Origin: DASXRA01 sp036506155 | GTDB taxonomy: Bacteria; Actinomycetota; Actinomycetes; Mycobacteriales; Jatrophihabitantaceae | DNA: 12,297 bases | Assembly (NCBI GenBank): GCA_036506155.1 | Contig: DASXSF010000120.1 | Location: 1 to 12,297, forward strand | Direction: 5' to 3' | Shown: positions 1 to 5,301 of the stretch, piece by piece | How the letters are laid out: the number at the start of each line of letters is the position of its first letter | Numbering within the stretch: position 1 is the stretch's first letter | Position numbers and translations under genes: made by a program | Notes under the pieces: generated by a model | What the model was told of the DNA's origin: nothing | Seen by the model: the letters and a program-made list of their open reading frames with translations, nothing else | Database searches by the model: none

Positions 1-927
1 ATTGAAGTCGTAGTCGTCGCGGATCATCGTGTGGCCGAACCGGTAGGCGGCCACCGTGAACTCCAGGGGCAGAAAGAACGGCTCGGCCAGCGCGTCATAG
101 ACGCGGTTGCCATGCTCCAGGATGCGGTCGACGACCTTGGGGTCGGCGACCCGCTTGAGGAAGTCGTGGATGACGATGTGCTGGTAGTGCTGGCGCAGCA
201 CCCGCCGCGCCTGCGCGAACGTGCTGCCCTGGCCGACCAGCCGGTTGTGGGCCTTGAGGAACGCCAGGTGCAGCTGCCCCACGATCAGGTTCTCGTCGTT
301 GCGGGGGTCGCCGATCCGGGCAGCCCGGTCGTGGCGGATGTCGTCGCTTCGTGGCTCGCGGGGCAGGTCGTTGTCGTCGCCCTTTCCGCGTGGCCGCAGG
401 GTGGGGATCTCGGTGCCGTGCAGCGGCGTGACCCGTCCCAGCAGCATCCGGTTGCGGTTGGCCGGGTCGCGGGGGGCCGGGGGACCGTAGAGGCTGTCCA
501 GTTCCAGGGTGGCGGTGCGCAGGTTCTTCAGCTCCTCGCGGATCGTGTCCAGCGGCAGCGGGACCATGCTGGGCGACAGCAGCTTGGCGGTGGGGAAGGA
601 GCTGGCCTCCAGGGTGATGTCGTGGTCGACGAACTGGCCGAAGTAGGTGTAGATCGCCGGGATGTTGGTATCGCCGGGGTCGGCGCCGCCGGGATCGTGC
701 ATGGTCCGGCCGAGCGCCTTGAGGCGCTTGGGGGTGTCCGCTGACCGGGGTAGCAGGTTGGCCCGGTCGTGCTGGAGCTCCGGGAACAGGAAGTCGAAGT
801 CCTGCAGGGCTGCCGGTCCGGCCACCGCAAACCCCAGGTCGAGGTCGATGGTGCGGCTGGTGAGGTCGTGTTGGGCGTCTTGGAGTTGCTTTGGTGTCGC
901 AACAGATCCGTGGGCGAAGCGCGGCAT
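1..927 (-). CDS. Animal-type haem peroxidase (An_peroxidase superfamily), C-terminus outside window
   Basis: Haem peroxidase of the myeloperoxidase/peroxidase-cyclooxygenase superfamily, expected to use hydrogen peroxide to oxidise halides or organic donors. The frame is open for 309 codons and runs off the left edge. ATG at 927 is preceded by a GGGAGGGA ribosome site. Visible landmarks: FGQFVDHDITLE (residues 96-107), with distal His102 and the neighbouring Asp101 and Asp103 that bind haem and calcium in the animal enzymes; LDSLYG (143-148) near the calcium loop; DPRNDEN (207-213), giving the distal Arg209 and Glu212 with the myeloperoxidase spacing; AHNRL (226-230); and YRFGHTMI (295-302) with proximal His299. 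The residue after Glu212 is Asn, so the myeloperoxidase Met-haem sulfonium bond is not expected. No signal peptide is seen at the N-terminus, so it is either cytoplasmic or exported by a C-terminal signal not visible here. Its substrate cannot be told from this sequence. Confidence 0.93.
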   Translation of the reverse strand, partial: MPRFAHGSVATPKQLQDAQHDLTSRTIDLDLGFAVAGPAALQDFDFLFPELQHDRANLLPRSADTPKRLKALGRTMHDPGGADPGDTNIPAIYTYFGQFVDHDITLEASSFPTAKLLSPSMVPLPLDTIREELKNLRTATLELDSLYGPPAPRDPANRNRMLLGRVTPLHGTEIPTLRPRGKGDDNDLPREPRSDDIRHDRAARIGDPRNDENLIVGQLHLAFLKAHNRLVGQGSTFAQARRVLRQHYQHIVIHDFLKRVADPKVVDRILEHGNRVYDALAEPFFLPLEFTVAAYRFGHTMIRDDYDFN

Positions 928-988
928 CCTCGATCCCTCCCTGCGACGCGCGACCGTCCCGCGCCGATCGTCGGCTTGGAACGGGCGG

Positions 989-1017
989 ATTATCTGCCTC
1001 TAGCGTCGGTCCGTCGA
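989..1017 (-). promoter_or_regulatory. Candidate promoter of the haem peroxidase gene
   Basis: On the minus strand, TCGACG (1012-1017, 4 of 6 matches to TTGACA) is followed after 17 nt by GATAAT (989-994, 5 of 6 matches to TATAAT). It lies about 60 nt upstream of the ATG at 927. This is consistent with a housekeeping-sigma promoter, but it was found by eye only. Confidence 0.35.
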
Positions 1018-1096
1018 TAGCCCAGCGAACCCCCTGCCGTCATGGCCGATTCTCGCGCCGTGCCAGGCATGGGAAGGGCGCCTGCCGCCCGGATCG

Positions 1097-1237
1097 ATGG
1101 AGGCCATGCGTGCCCACAAGCGAAGACTGTCCGACATCGTCTACCGACGCATGGTCGACGACACGATCAGCGGCACGGCGACGGGTCCGGGAGGGCAACG
1201 AGGAACGGCTACTGACTCCGGGGGGTGTACCGGCTGA
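1097..1237 (+). pseudogene. C-terminal remnant of an IS110-family transposase
   Basis: A 47-codon frame from ATG 1097 to TGA 1237 contains HKRRLSDIVYRRMVDD, which resembles the (L)KRRLSDxVYR tail of many actinobacterial IS110 transposases, followed by a Gly/Pro-rich end (ATGPGGQRG). The catalytic RuvC-like and serine-containing regions are absent, so this is a scrap, not a working gene. It abuts an IS481-like scrap directly downstream. It is of a different subgroup from the transposase at the right edge of the window, whose tail is not alike. The assignment rests on remembered family tails and should be confirmed by a protein search. Confidence 0.55.
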
Positions 1238-1380
1238 AGATCCGCTATGAGGCCGAGGGCGAGGTTGCGTTCCAGCCGCGGCCGCGGCGGCCGAACAGGT
1301 CCCCGACGGCGATCTCGGCGGCGACGGTGGAGCTGATCACGGGATCCGCAAGGAGCTAGCCGGTGGGGCTGGACGCCGGC
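1216..1380 (+). pseudogene. N-terminal remnant of an IS481-like transposase, frameshifted
   Basis: The frame starting at 1216 reads VYRLKIRYEAEGEVAF, then a basic Arg/Pro stretch (QPRPRRPNRSPTA), then TVELI. This is the helix-turn-helix plus linker found near the N-terminus of IS481-like transposases (typically YRLKxRYEAEGxxAFxPRSRRP). After ELI the match continues in other frames: RKELA around 1346-1360 and GLDAG around 1371-1380. This implies at least one indel, and the original frame hits a TAG at 1357. The DDE catalytic domain is missing. The fragment overlaps the end of the IS110 scrap, as expected if one element landed in or beside the other and both then decayed. Confidence 0.6.
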
Positions 1381-1547
1381 ACATGAGGAGCGGCGATGCG
1401 GTGCGCGCATGCAAGAACCTCGCCAACGTCTGCATCGAGGCGGCCCATGGCATCCGATCTCCCGCTCGGATCGACCGCCCGTGCACGAAGACACGGCACT
1501 TGCCGCTGTCCACGGGCCTTCGGGCGGTTCGCGGCCGACGCGCCGAA
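1381..1547. other. Intergenic stretch, no supported gene
   Basis: Lies between the transposase scraps and the 3' end of the STAS-ATPase gene. Frames are open on several strands because of the base composition, but none has a ribosome site or a recognisable protein. I see no convincing terminator. Confidence 0.4.
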
Positions 1548-2321
1548 TCACGCGGATATCGGTCGCAGCGGGCGGCCATTGCCTGATCCCAGAGGTCCAC
1601 CCTTGTCGCCGAGGAGACACCAGACGATCTTGCCACCGACCGCGGTCCGGAGCACGCCCCACGAGTCGGAAAGCAACGCCACCGCCCCGAGTCCGGTGAC
1701 CTGCCCGCGTCGCAGCCGGACGGGTGATCGTGGAGGTAGGGCGGGCGACCGATCGCCGACCCAGATCCGCAATCCGCGCCGCGAAAGGCTCACAGACAGC
1801 TCGGCCGAGGAGTCAGCGCTGTGCTGGAACGCGTTGTTGACCAGCTCGGTAACGGCGATGTCCGCATCTGCCGTGAGGCGCCCGACGCCCCACCGCCGAC
1901 AGGCGGCACCCACGAAATCCCGTGCCCGCTGCGTCGCACCCGGAAAGCGTGCCAAACGAAGGGTGTCAAGCGGCGCGAGCGCTCGCCGAGCCAGGTTGCT
2001 GGCAGCGTCGTCGACCGAGGTGTAGACGGGGACCCGATCAGGGATCTTGAGCTGCTGGAGGCGACTGGTCATTTGAGCGTCCGAATAGACCAGTGCCATC
2101 CACGTCTCGGGCCACTTTTCCGCCAGATCTGCGACCACGAGGACGAGGTTGCAGCCGTGGGCACTCGGGCGGACACCGCCCAGGTCGCAGATCACGCCGC
2201 GGAAACGGCCGGCGAGCGTCTCCTCGATGGCCCGCCTGACCTCGCTCGGCCGGAGGCCGTCGAACGGGTCGCTCAACGCCAAGACCGTGTATTCACCGTG
2301 TCGCGCAAGGCTGATCGCCAT
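1548..2321 (-). CDS. STAS-like plus GHKL ATPase protein (anti-sigma/RsbW-type regulator)
   Basis: A 257-residue protein with two parts. Residues 1-115 look like a STAS fold: the core ICDLGGVRPSAHGCNL (44-59) sits where antagonists carry DLxxVxFxDSSGL, but the phospho-acceptor serine positions are Ala54 and His55. Residues 125-237 are an RsbW/HATPase_c_3-type ATPase: the N-box ELVNNAFQHS (159-168, Mg-binding Asn), a G1-like WVGDRSP (187-193), and the G2-like GLGAVALLSDSWGV (210-223). This class binds or phosphorylates STAS antagonists and sequesters sigma factors, acting in the cytoplasm. ATG at 2321 has GGAG six bases upstream on the coding strand. The gene is divergent from a lone STAS protein 172 bp away, a likely partner. 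No sigma factor gene is in the window, so the target is unknown. Confidence 0.82.
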   Translation of the reverse strand: MAISLARHGEYTVLALSDPFDGLRPSEVRRAIEETLAGRFRGVICDLGGVRPSAHGCNLVLVVADLAEKWPETWMALVYSDAQMTSRLQQLKIPDRVPVYTSVDDAASNLARRALAPLDTLRLARFPGATQRARDFVGAACRRWGVGRLTADADIAVTELVNNAFQHSADSSAELSVSLSRRGLRIWVGDRSPALPPRSPVRLRRGQVTGLGAVALLSDSWGVLRTAVGGKIVWCLLGDKGGPLGSGNGRPLRPISA

Positions 2322-2493
2322 TGAGAGCTCCGGTCGCCACTTGCTCTACCGGCCAAACCCTCGACGTGCCCAGCCAGCCGGCAGTCAACCATGCTTGGCC
2401 GAGAGATTTGGGGACTAACGGGTTTGATCACTTTGCGCGTACTCTTCAGTCGCGCTGATTGCCGCGCGGCGGCCTGAGGGCTTGGGAGGGCTA
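2322..2493. promoter_or_regulatory. Divergent intergenic region between STAS-ATPase and STAS genes
   Basis: The 172 bp separate the start codons of the two regulators and must hold both promoters. On minus, TTGACT (2383-2388) is a good -35 candidate but no good -10 sits at the right distance. On plus, GGGTTTGATCA (around 2420-2430) and TTGCGC are present without a matching -10. No clear SigB-type GTTT...GGGTA pair was found. Confidence 0.4.
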
Positions 2494-2847
2494 GTGAGCG
2501 CGGTGACACAGACCCTTCACGACGGAGGCTCGTTCAAGATCATCGAGCTGGCCCAGCCGATTGGCCTCCGGCTGGTTGGCCGCATCGATGTGGCCGAGCA
2601 CACCGTGCTCCAGACCGCCGTCCAACGGTTCCTCGACCGCACTGGCGACCTCTACTTGGACCTGACCCACCTTGATTTCGTCGATGTCGGCGGGATGCGA
2701 ATCCTCTTCGATGCGGCGGCGTGCATTGCCGACGCTGGACGCGAGCTGGTCTTTGTCAACCCAAATCAAGTGACCAGCCGAACTATTCAGATTTGCGCCC
2801 GTGGTGAGACGGCGAACATCCGGGTGACCAACCACGCGGTCGAGTGA
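2494..2847 (+). CDS. STAS-domain protein (anti-sigma factor antagonist-like)
   Basis: A 117-residue single-domain protein of the SpoIIAA/RsbV class. Key segment: LYLDLTHLDFVDVGGMRILF (53-72), the beta-strand and loop that carries the phosphorylated serine in true antagonists. Here the DSSG loop reads D64-V-G-G67, so neither serine position can be phosphorylated. The protein may therefore be constitutively active, or work as an adaptor. I chose GTG 2494 because GGAGG (2485-2489) sits four bases upstream; an in-frame TTG at 2482 would overlap that site, and GTG 2503 is a further possibility. It is divergent from the STAS-ATPase gene, its likely partner. The gene stands alone; the next 210 bp downstream hold no supported gene. 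Confidence 0.8.
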   Translation: MSAVTQTLHDGGSFKIIELAQPIGLRLVGRIDVAEHTVLQTAVQRFLDRTGDLYLDLTHLDFVDVGGMRILFDAAACIADAGRELVFVNPNQVTSRTIQICARGETANIRVTNHAVE

Positions 2848-3147
2848 GCGAGACCCTAGGAAGGAGACCGTGACTTAGGACGGGTCACCGTGCCTTCCCT
2901 GCAGGACCGCCCGTTTCGCGGGACGAAACCAGCTCGGACGGCTCGGTCTCGCCGTTGGACGCGGCGCCGGCGATGCTGTTCTGCTTCGAGTACCAAAACC
3001 GCGCCGACGATGACGAGGACCGCGATGACCGTGACGGTCGCCCCGGAGAACCGGCGGCTACGCGTCCGCGCCGAAGCTGTACTGCGCCACGGCGGCGGCC
3101 GCCATGCGCACGTTGCCCCACGGCGGGCGAGTCACATCCTGACCTAG
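2848..3147. other. Gene-poor stretch with decayed coding traces
   Basis: No intact gene seen. Three traces are noted. First, AAGGAG at 2861-2866 precedes a GTG that is stopped after one codon. Second, an inverted repeat GTTTCG/CGAAAC (2913-2918 and 2924-2929) has no T-tract. Third, a minus-strand frame, open from 3131 to 2856 and without a start codon, encodes a membrane-like segment (VTVIAVLVIVGAVLVL) followed by basic residues. The last could be a gene remnant. The stretch from about 3058 is also the antisense of the chimeric lipoprotein tail. Confidence 0.35.
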
Positions 3148-3314
3148 CCGGACGATGAGAACGCTCTCGTCGAAGCGCTCGCCGAGGCCATGGCCGCCCC
3201 GAGGAACGCAGGGCGCGGGCGGACGCTGCATATTCCCACGCGCGGCGCCGGTACTCCTGGGCTGCGGTCGCCGAGCAGGTCGTCGAGGTATACGACAGGT
3301 TATGTATGCGATGA
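3148..3314 (+). pseudogene. C-terminal remnant of a GT4-type glycosyltransferase, frameshifted
   Basis: Read on plus, 3148 onward gives PDDENALVEALAEAMAAPRN, the usual PPDDPxALAEAL helix near the end of family-4 glycosyltransferases. From about 3205 the match moves to another frame: ERRARADAAYSHARRRYSW, then AAVAEQVVEVYDRLCMR, ending at TGA 3312-3314. This is the typical YSWxxVAxxxxxxYxRL tail. One indel near 3200 therefore separates the two pieces, and an in-frame TAG (3145) stands just before the first. The nucleotide-sugar-binding core is absent. It lies antisense to the chimeric tail of the lipoprotein frame. Confidence 0.7.
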
Positions 3315-3560
3315 GAAGGGAGTCCCGACCAGCCCGAGGGACTTCGCCTGCACCCCGTCGATCGGATGAGCTACACACGGCCGGATACTGGCCAAGCCAC
3401 GACGCCCTCGTTCGCCAACCAGACCCCGGGTCAGCTCTGCTACGGTTTTCGTAGCCCGAGCGCCGCTGTTCCCCCGTCAGCCGGACTCGGGCATCTTGCG
3501 TATGCGCGGTGTACTCCCGGTCACCCCAGCTGTGCTGCAACCTAGGAAGGAGTTGCATCG
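3315..3560. other. Stretch without a supported gene
   Basis: Lies between the glycosyltransferase remnant and a possible small frame. It contains the palindrome at 3439-3455. No protein recognised on either strand; the long minus-strand frame across it is the spurious tail of the lipoprotein gene. Confidence 0.35.
3439..3455. repeat. Palindrome, copy 1 (GCTACG-N5-CGTAGC)
   Basis: A perfect 6-bp inverted repeat, GCTACG and CGTAGC, around GTTTT. A near copy occurs at 3572-3588. Over CTGCTACGGTTTNCGTNGCC the two copies differ at two positions only. The form suits a dimeric repressor operator or a short hairpin; which one is unknown. Confidence 0.55.
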
Positions 3561-3662
3561 GTGGTGACGCTGCTACGGTTTCCGTGGCCAAACGCCATGA
3601 CTCCGCAGTCGGAGCCTGATCGCCATGCGGAATCGAGGCCTCCACCGCCCTCGCACGGCTAA
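3561..3662 (+). CDS. Possible small open frame (33 residues), unknown
   Basis: GTG 3561 lies eight bases after a strong AAGGAG (3547-3552) and opens 34 codons to TAA 3660-3662. The product begins MVTLLRFPWPNAMTPQ and ends in a Pro-rich, His-containing tail (PPPPSHG). It has no signal peptide or known domain. The CTGCTACGG...GGCC palindrome copy at 3572-3588 lies inside it and encodes LLRFPW; the first copy upstream would encode LLRFS followed by a stop. It overlaps the antisense lipoprotein frame at its disrupted part. The ribosome site is the main support, and it could still be chance. Confidence 0.28.
   Translation: MVTLLRFPWPNAMTPQSEPDRHAESRPPPPSHG
3572..3588. repeat. Palindrome, copy 2 (GCTACGG-TTT-CCGTGGC)
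   Basis: A 7-bp inverted repeat with one G/T-type mismatch around TTT, closely related to the copy at 3439-3455 and 133 bp from it in the same orientation. Confidence 0.5.
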
Positions 3663-4059
3663 CAGAGACCCGAAGATCCTTCCTGTAGGCGCGCTTGGCC
3701 TCCTCGCCGGCGAGAAACTGGATGAGGTCGAACGTAACCGTCCGCGCCGACACGTCGAGGGCGGTCAGGTACACCGGATGGCGCCCGTCCTCCAACACCG
3801 GGCTGGGTGACGTCGACGCCTGGGGCGTCGATGCCAACGGCGGGCTCGTGGGTATCGATATCGACGGCGGACGGTTCGAGTGAAGGCCAGCGACATCGGT
3901 GCTCGACCGCGTCTCGGTTGTTGACGCTTCGTCCCCGTCGCCGCACGCGACCAGAGCTGTGATCGCCGACAGGGCCAACGCCGATGCCAACGGGATAGTG
4001 AAGAGCTTTCGCATGAGTGGACCTCCCCCGTTCTGCCCACCCCTTGTTCGGCGCCGCTA

Positions 4060-4104
4060 CCATCCTTCTGAGCGGCGGGGTCATCCATCCTTCTGATCGG
4101 CGGG
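4060..4104. repeat. Two 20-bp direct repeats with 25-bp period upstream of the lipoprotein gene
   Basis: CCATCCTTCTGAGCGGCGGG at 4060-4079 recurs at 4085-4104 with one mismatch (G to T at position 12). The pair lies 46-90 bp upstream of the lipoprotein ATG, where an operator would sit. On minus each copy contains AGAAGGATG. An alternative is a tandem duplication of a gene end: a minus-strand frame open from 4278 finishes ADQKDG-stop in the distal copy, and the same frame motif recurs (AAQKDG) in the copy nearer the lipoprotein gene. Confidence 0.6.
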
Positions 4105-4258
4105 TCCCAACCGCGTCCACACCGACGCGCCGCCGGGGACACCCACCGGTGCCATCCGGTCGACCGCCCCGCAGCAGATGCAGGCGGGGTCAGCAGCCGC
4201 GGCGTATGCATCCAGCCGCGCGGCATACCTCCCGCAGCAATAGCGGCGCCAGCGAGTC
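4105..4258. other. Intergenic stretch with an unsupported Cys-rich minus frame
   Basis: A minus-strand frame open from 4278 to 4081 (66 codons) reads like coding sequence in places: ARLDAYAAAADPACICCGAV with three close cysteines, then DRMAPVGVPGG. It lacks a plausible start codon and ribosome site. It could be the end of a lost gene. No family recognised. Confidence 0.25.
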
Positions 4259-4534
4259 GTGTCGCTGAGTGGTCTCGGTTACCGTGGCCCGGTGCCTCTG
4301 CTTGTCGCCCGGGATTCGGTGATTACCGCAGGTCCTGCGTGGACTATGGCGGTCAACCGCAACCAGAACCTGCTAGGCAAGACGATGTTGGTGGCCAACC
4401 GGTCGGTCGAATCGGTCACCGCGCTGAAACCAGACGAGTGGTCGGACCTGTTGCACCAGATCACCCGAGTCACCGCGGCGCTGGACGAGCTGTTCAACCC
4501 CGCCCAGGACAACCATGCGTTCCTAATGAACTAC
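4259..4534 (+). pseudogene. Truncated HIT-family protein, fused to dehydrogenase remnant
   Basis: From GTG 4259 the frame gives VARDSVITAGPAWTMAVNRN (residues 16-35), then QNLLGKTMLVANRSVESV (36-53), LKPDEWSDLLHQITRVTAALDELF and HAFLMN. This is the N-terminal and central part of an actinobacterial HIT-like (histidine triad) nucleotide-hydrolase family, where NxNQNLLGKTLV precedes the catalytic HxHxHxx motif. The sequence breaks off at FLMN (residue 91, near 4531), just before that triad should appear, and continues directly into alcohol dehydrogenase sequence in the same frame. The active site is thus lost. The fused frame then ends 4723 after a frameshift. Confidence 0.72.
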
Positions 4535-5184
4535 CAGAGCTCGTGCATCCACCGCGAACTCATCGGCACGCTCGGCGCCCAGGCCGAGTACCTGCGCGTC
4601 CCGCTGGCAGACGGGACTCTGGTCGCCACCCCGGACGTTCCGGCCGACGACCTGATCCCGGGTTCCTGGCCGCCTCCGACGTGCTGGGCACCGGCTGGTT
4701 CGGCGCCGTGGCCGCCGAGGTAGGCCCCAGCAAGACCGTCGCGATGAGCCGCCACGAGCCGCGGCAGAAGCTCGCGCTCGAGTACTGCGCGACCGACATC
4801 GTCACCGAACGCGGCGACGAGGGAGTAGCCCGGATCAAGGACATGACCGATGGGCTTGGCGCGCATTCGGTCATCGAGGCGGTCGGCACCCAGGAGTCGA
4901 TGATGCAAGCCATCCGTTCCACCCGCCCGGGTGGGCACGTGGGGTACGTCGGTGTCGCCCATGACGTCCAGTTGCTCGGCGACGAACTATTCTTCTCCCA
5001 GGTGCACCTGCACGGCGGCCCGGCACCCGTGCGACGGTTCCTGCCCCAGCTGATCGATCTCATCTGGAACCGGCAGATCGACCCCGGCAAGGTCTTCGAC
5101 CTGACCCTCCCACTCGACCAGGCCGCCGAAGCATACAAGGCCATGGACGAACGACGCGCCATCAAGGCTCTACTGCGCCCCTGA
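4535..5184 (+). pseudogene. Broken zinc-type alcohol dehydrogenase (MDR family), three lesions
   Basis: Medium-chain (zinc-type) alcohol dehydrogenase sequence with three defects. First, it starts mid-protein at SSCIHRELIGTLGAQAEYLR: the N-terminal catalytic lobe with the zinc ligands is gone, replaced by the HIT fragment. Second, a one-base frameshift near 4657-4663 separates VPADDLIPG from FLAASDVLGTGWFGAVAAEV. Third, GPSKTV runs straight into AMSRHEPRQKL at about 4740, so roughly 25 residues that normally carry the GxGxxG Rossmann loop are deleted. The rest is well preserved to the TGA at 5184: GLGAHSVIEAVG, RPGGHVGYVGV, ELFFSQVHLHGGPAPVRRFL, VFDLTLPLDQAAEAYKAMD, RRAIKALLRP. It cannot bind NAD(P) or zinc and is a pseudogene. 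The good conservation of the tail suggests recent damage. Confidence 0.82.
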
Positions 5185-5301
5185 GCCGCGCACTACGGCC
5201 CTCCTCGCCCCGCCCCGACGTCGACTCGACACACGCCCAGACCGACCGCACAGGAGCCCTCCCGTGACCACCAAACACGCGGCCCCACCCCGCCAGCGTG
5301 C
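5185..5301. other. Convergent intergenic region
   Basis: Lies between the dehydrogenase remnant (plus) and the histidine kinase (minus). AGGAG (5252-5256) precedes GTG 5264 by seven bases, opening a plus frame (MTTKHAAPPRQRAYE) that soon runs antisense into the kinase gene. This is probably the severed 5' end of a gene that once followed the dehydrogenase. No strong terminator hairpin seen. Confidence 0.3.

Larger units (their letters stand above)
3058..4014 (-). pseudogene. Lipoprotein gene with a replaced 3' half
   Basis: The first third is convincing. ATG 4014 has GGGGGAGG upstream. Residues 1-24 form a lipoprotein signal with lipobox LVAC (Cys24), followed by a Ser/Thr/Pro linker (30-72) and the start of a folded domain: GRHPVYLTALDVSARTVTFD (77-96), then LIQFLAGEEAKRAYRKD (97-113). 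That motif recurs in actinobacterial secreted proteins, where I would expect it to continue with an acidic, Asn-rich segment. After about residue 113 (near position 3676) the sequence becomes arginine-rich and unlike any protein I know. It then runs antisense to a glycosyltransferase remnant (3148-3314). I read this as a truncated lipoprotein whose frame happens to stay open through foreign DNA to 3058. The 318-residue product may be made but is unlikely to be the native one. The function of the parent family is unknown. Confidence 0.6.

Noticed and set aside
31..744. A 237-codon plus frame opposite the haem peroxidase
   Set aside because: Antisense of a gene with conserved catalytic motifs; its own product resembles no family.
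1141..1662. A 173-codon minus frame over the transposase scraps
   Set aside because: Opposite recognisable transposase fragments, no ribosome site, no family resemblance, and it overlaps the STAS-ATPase gene end.
2410..2470. A SigB-type promoter (GTTT...GGGTA) before the STAS gene
   Set aside because: A GGTTT is present but no matching -10 at the right distance on either strand.
2913..2929. Inverted repeat GTTTCG/CGAAAC as a terminator for the STAS gene
   Set aside because: Stem of only six pairs, no T-tract, and it lies 66 bp past the stop; too weak to call.
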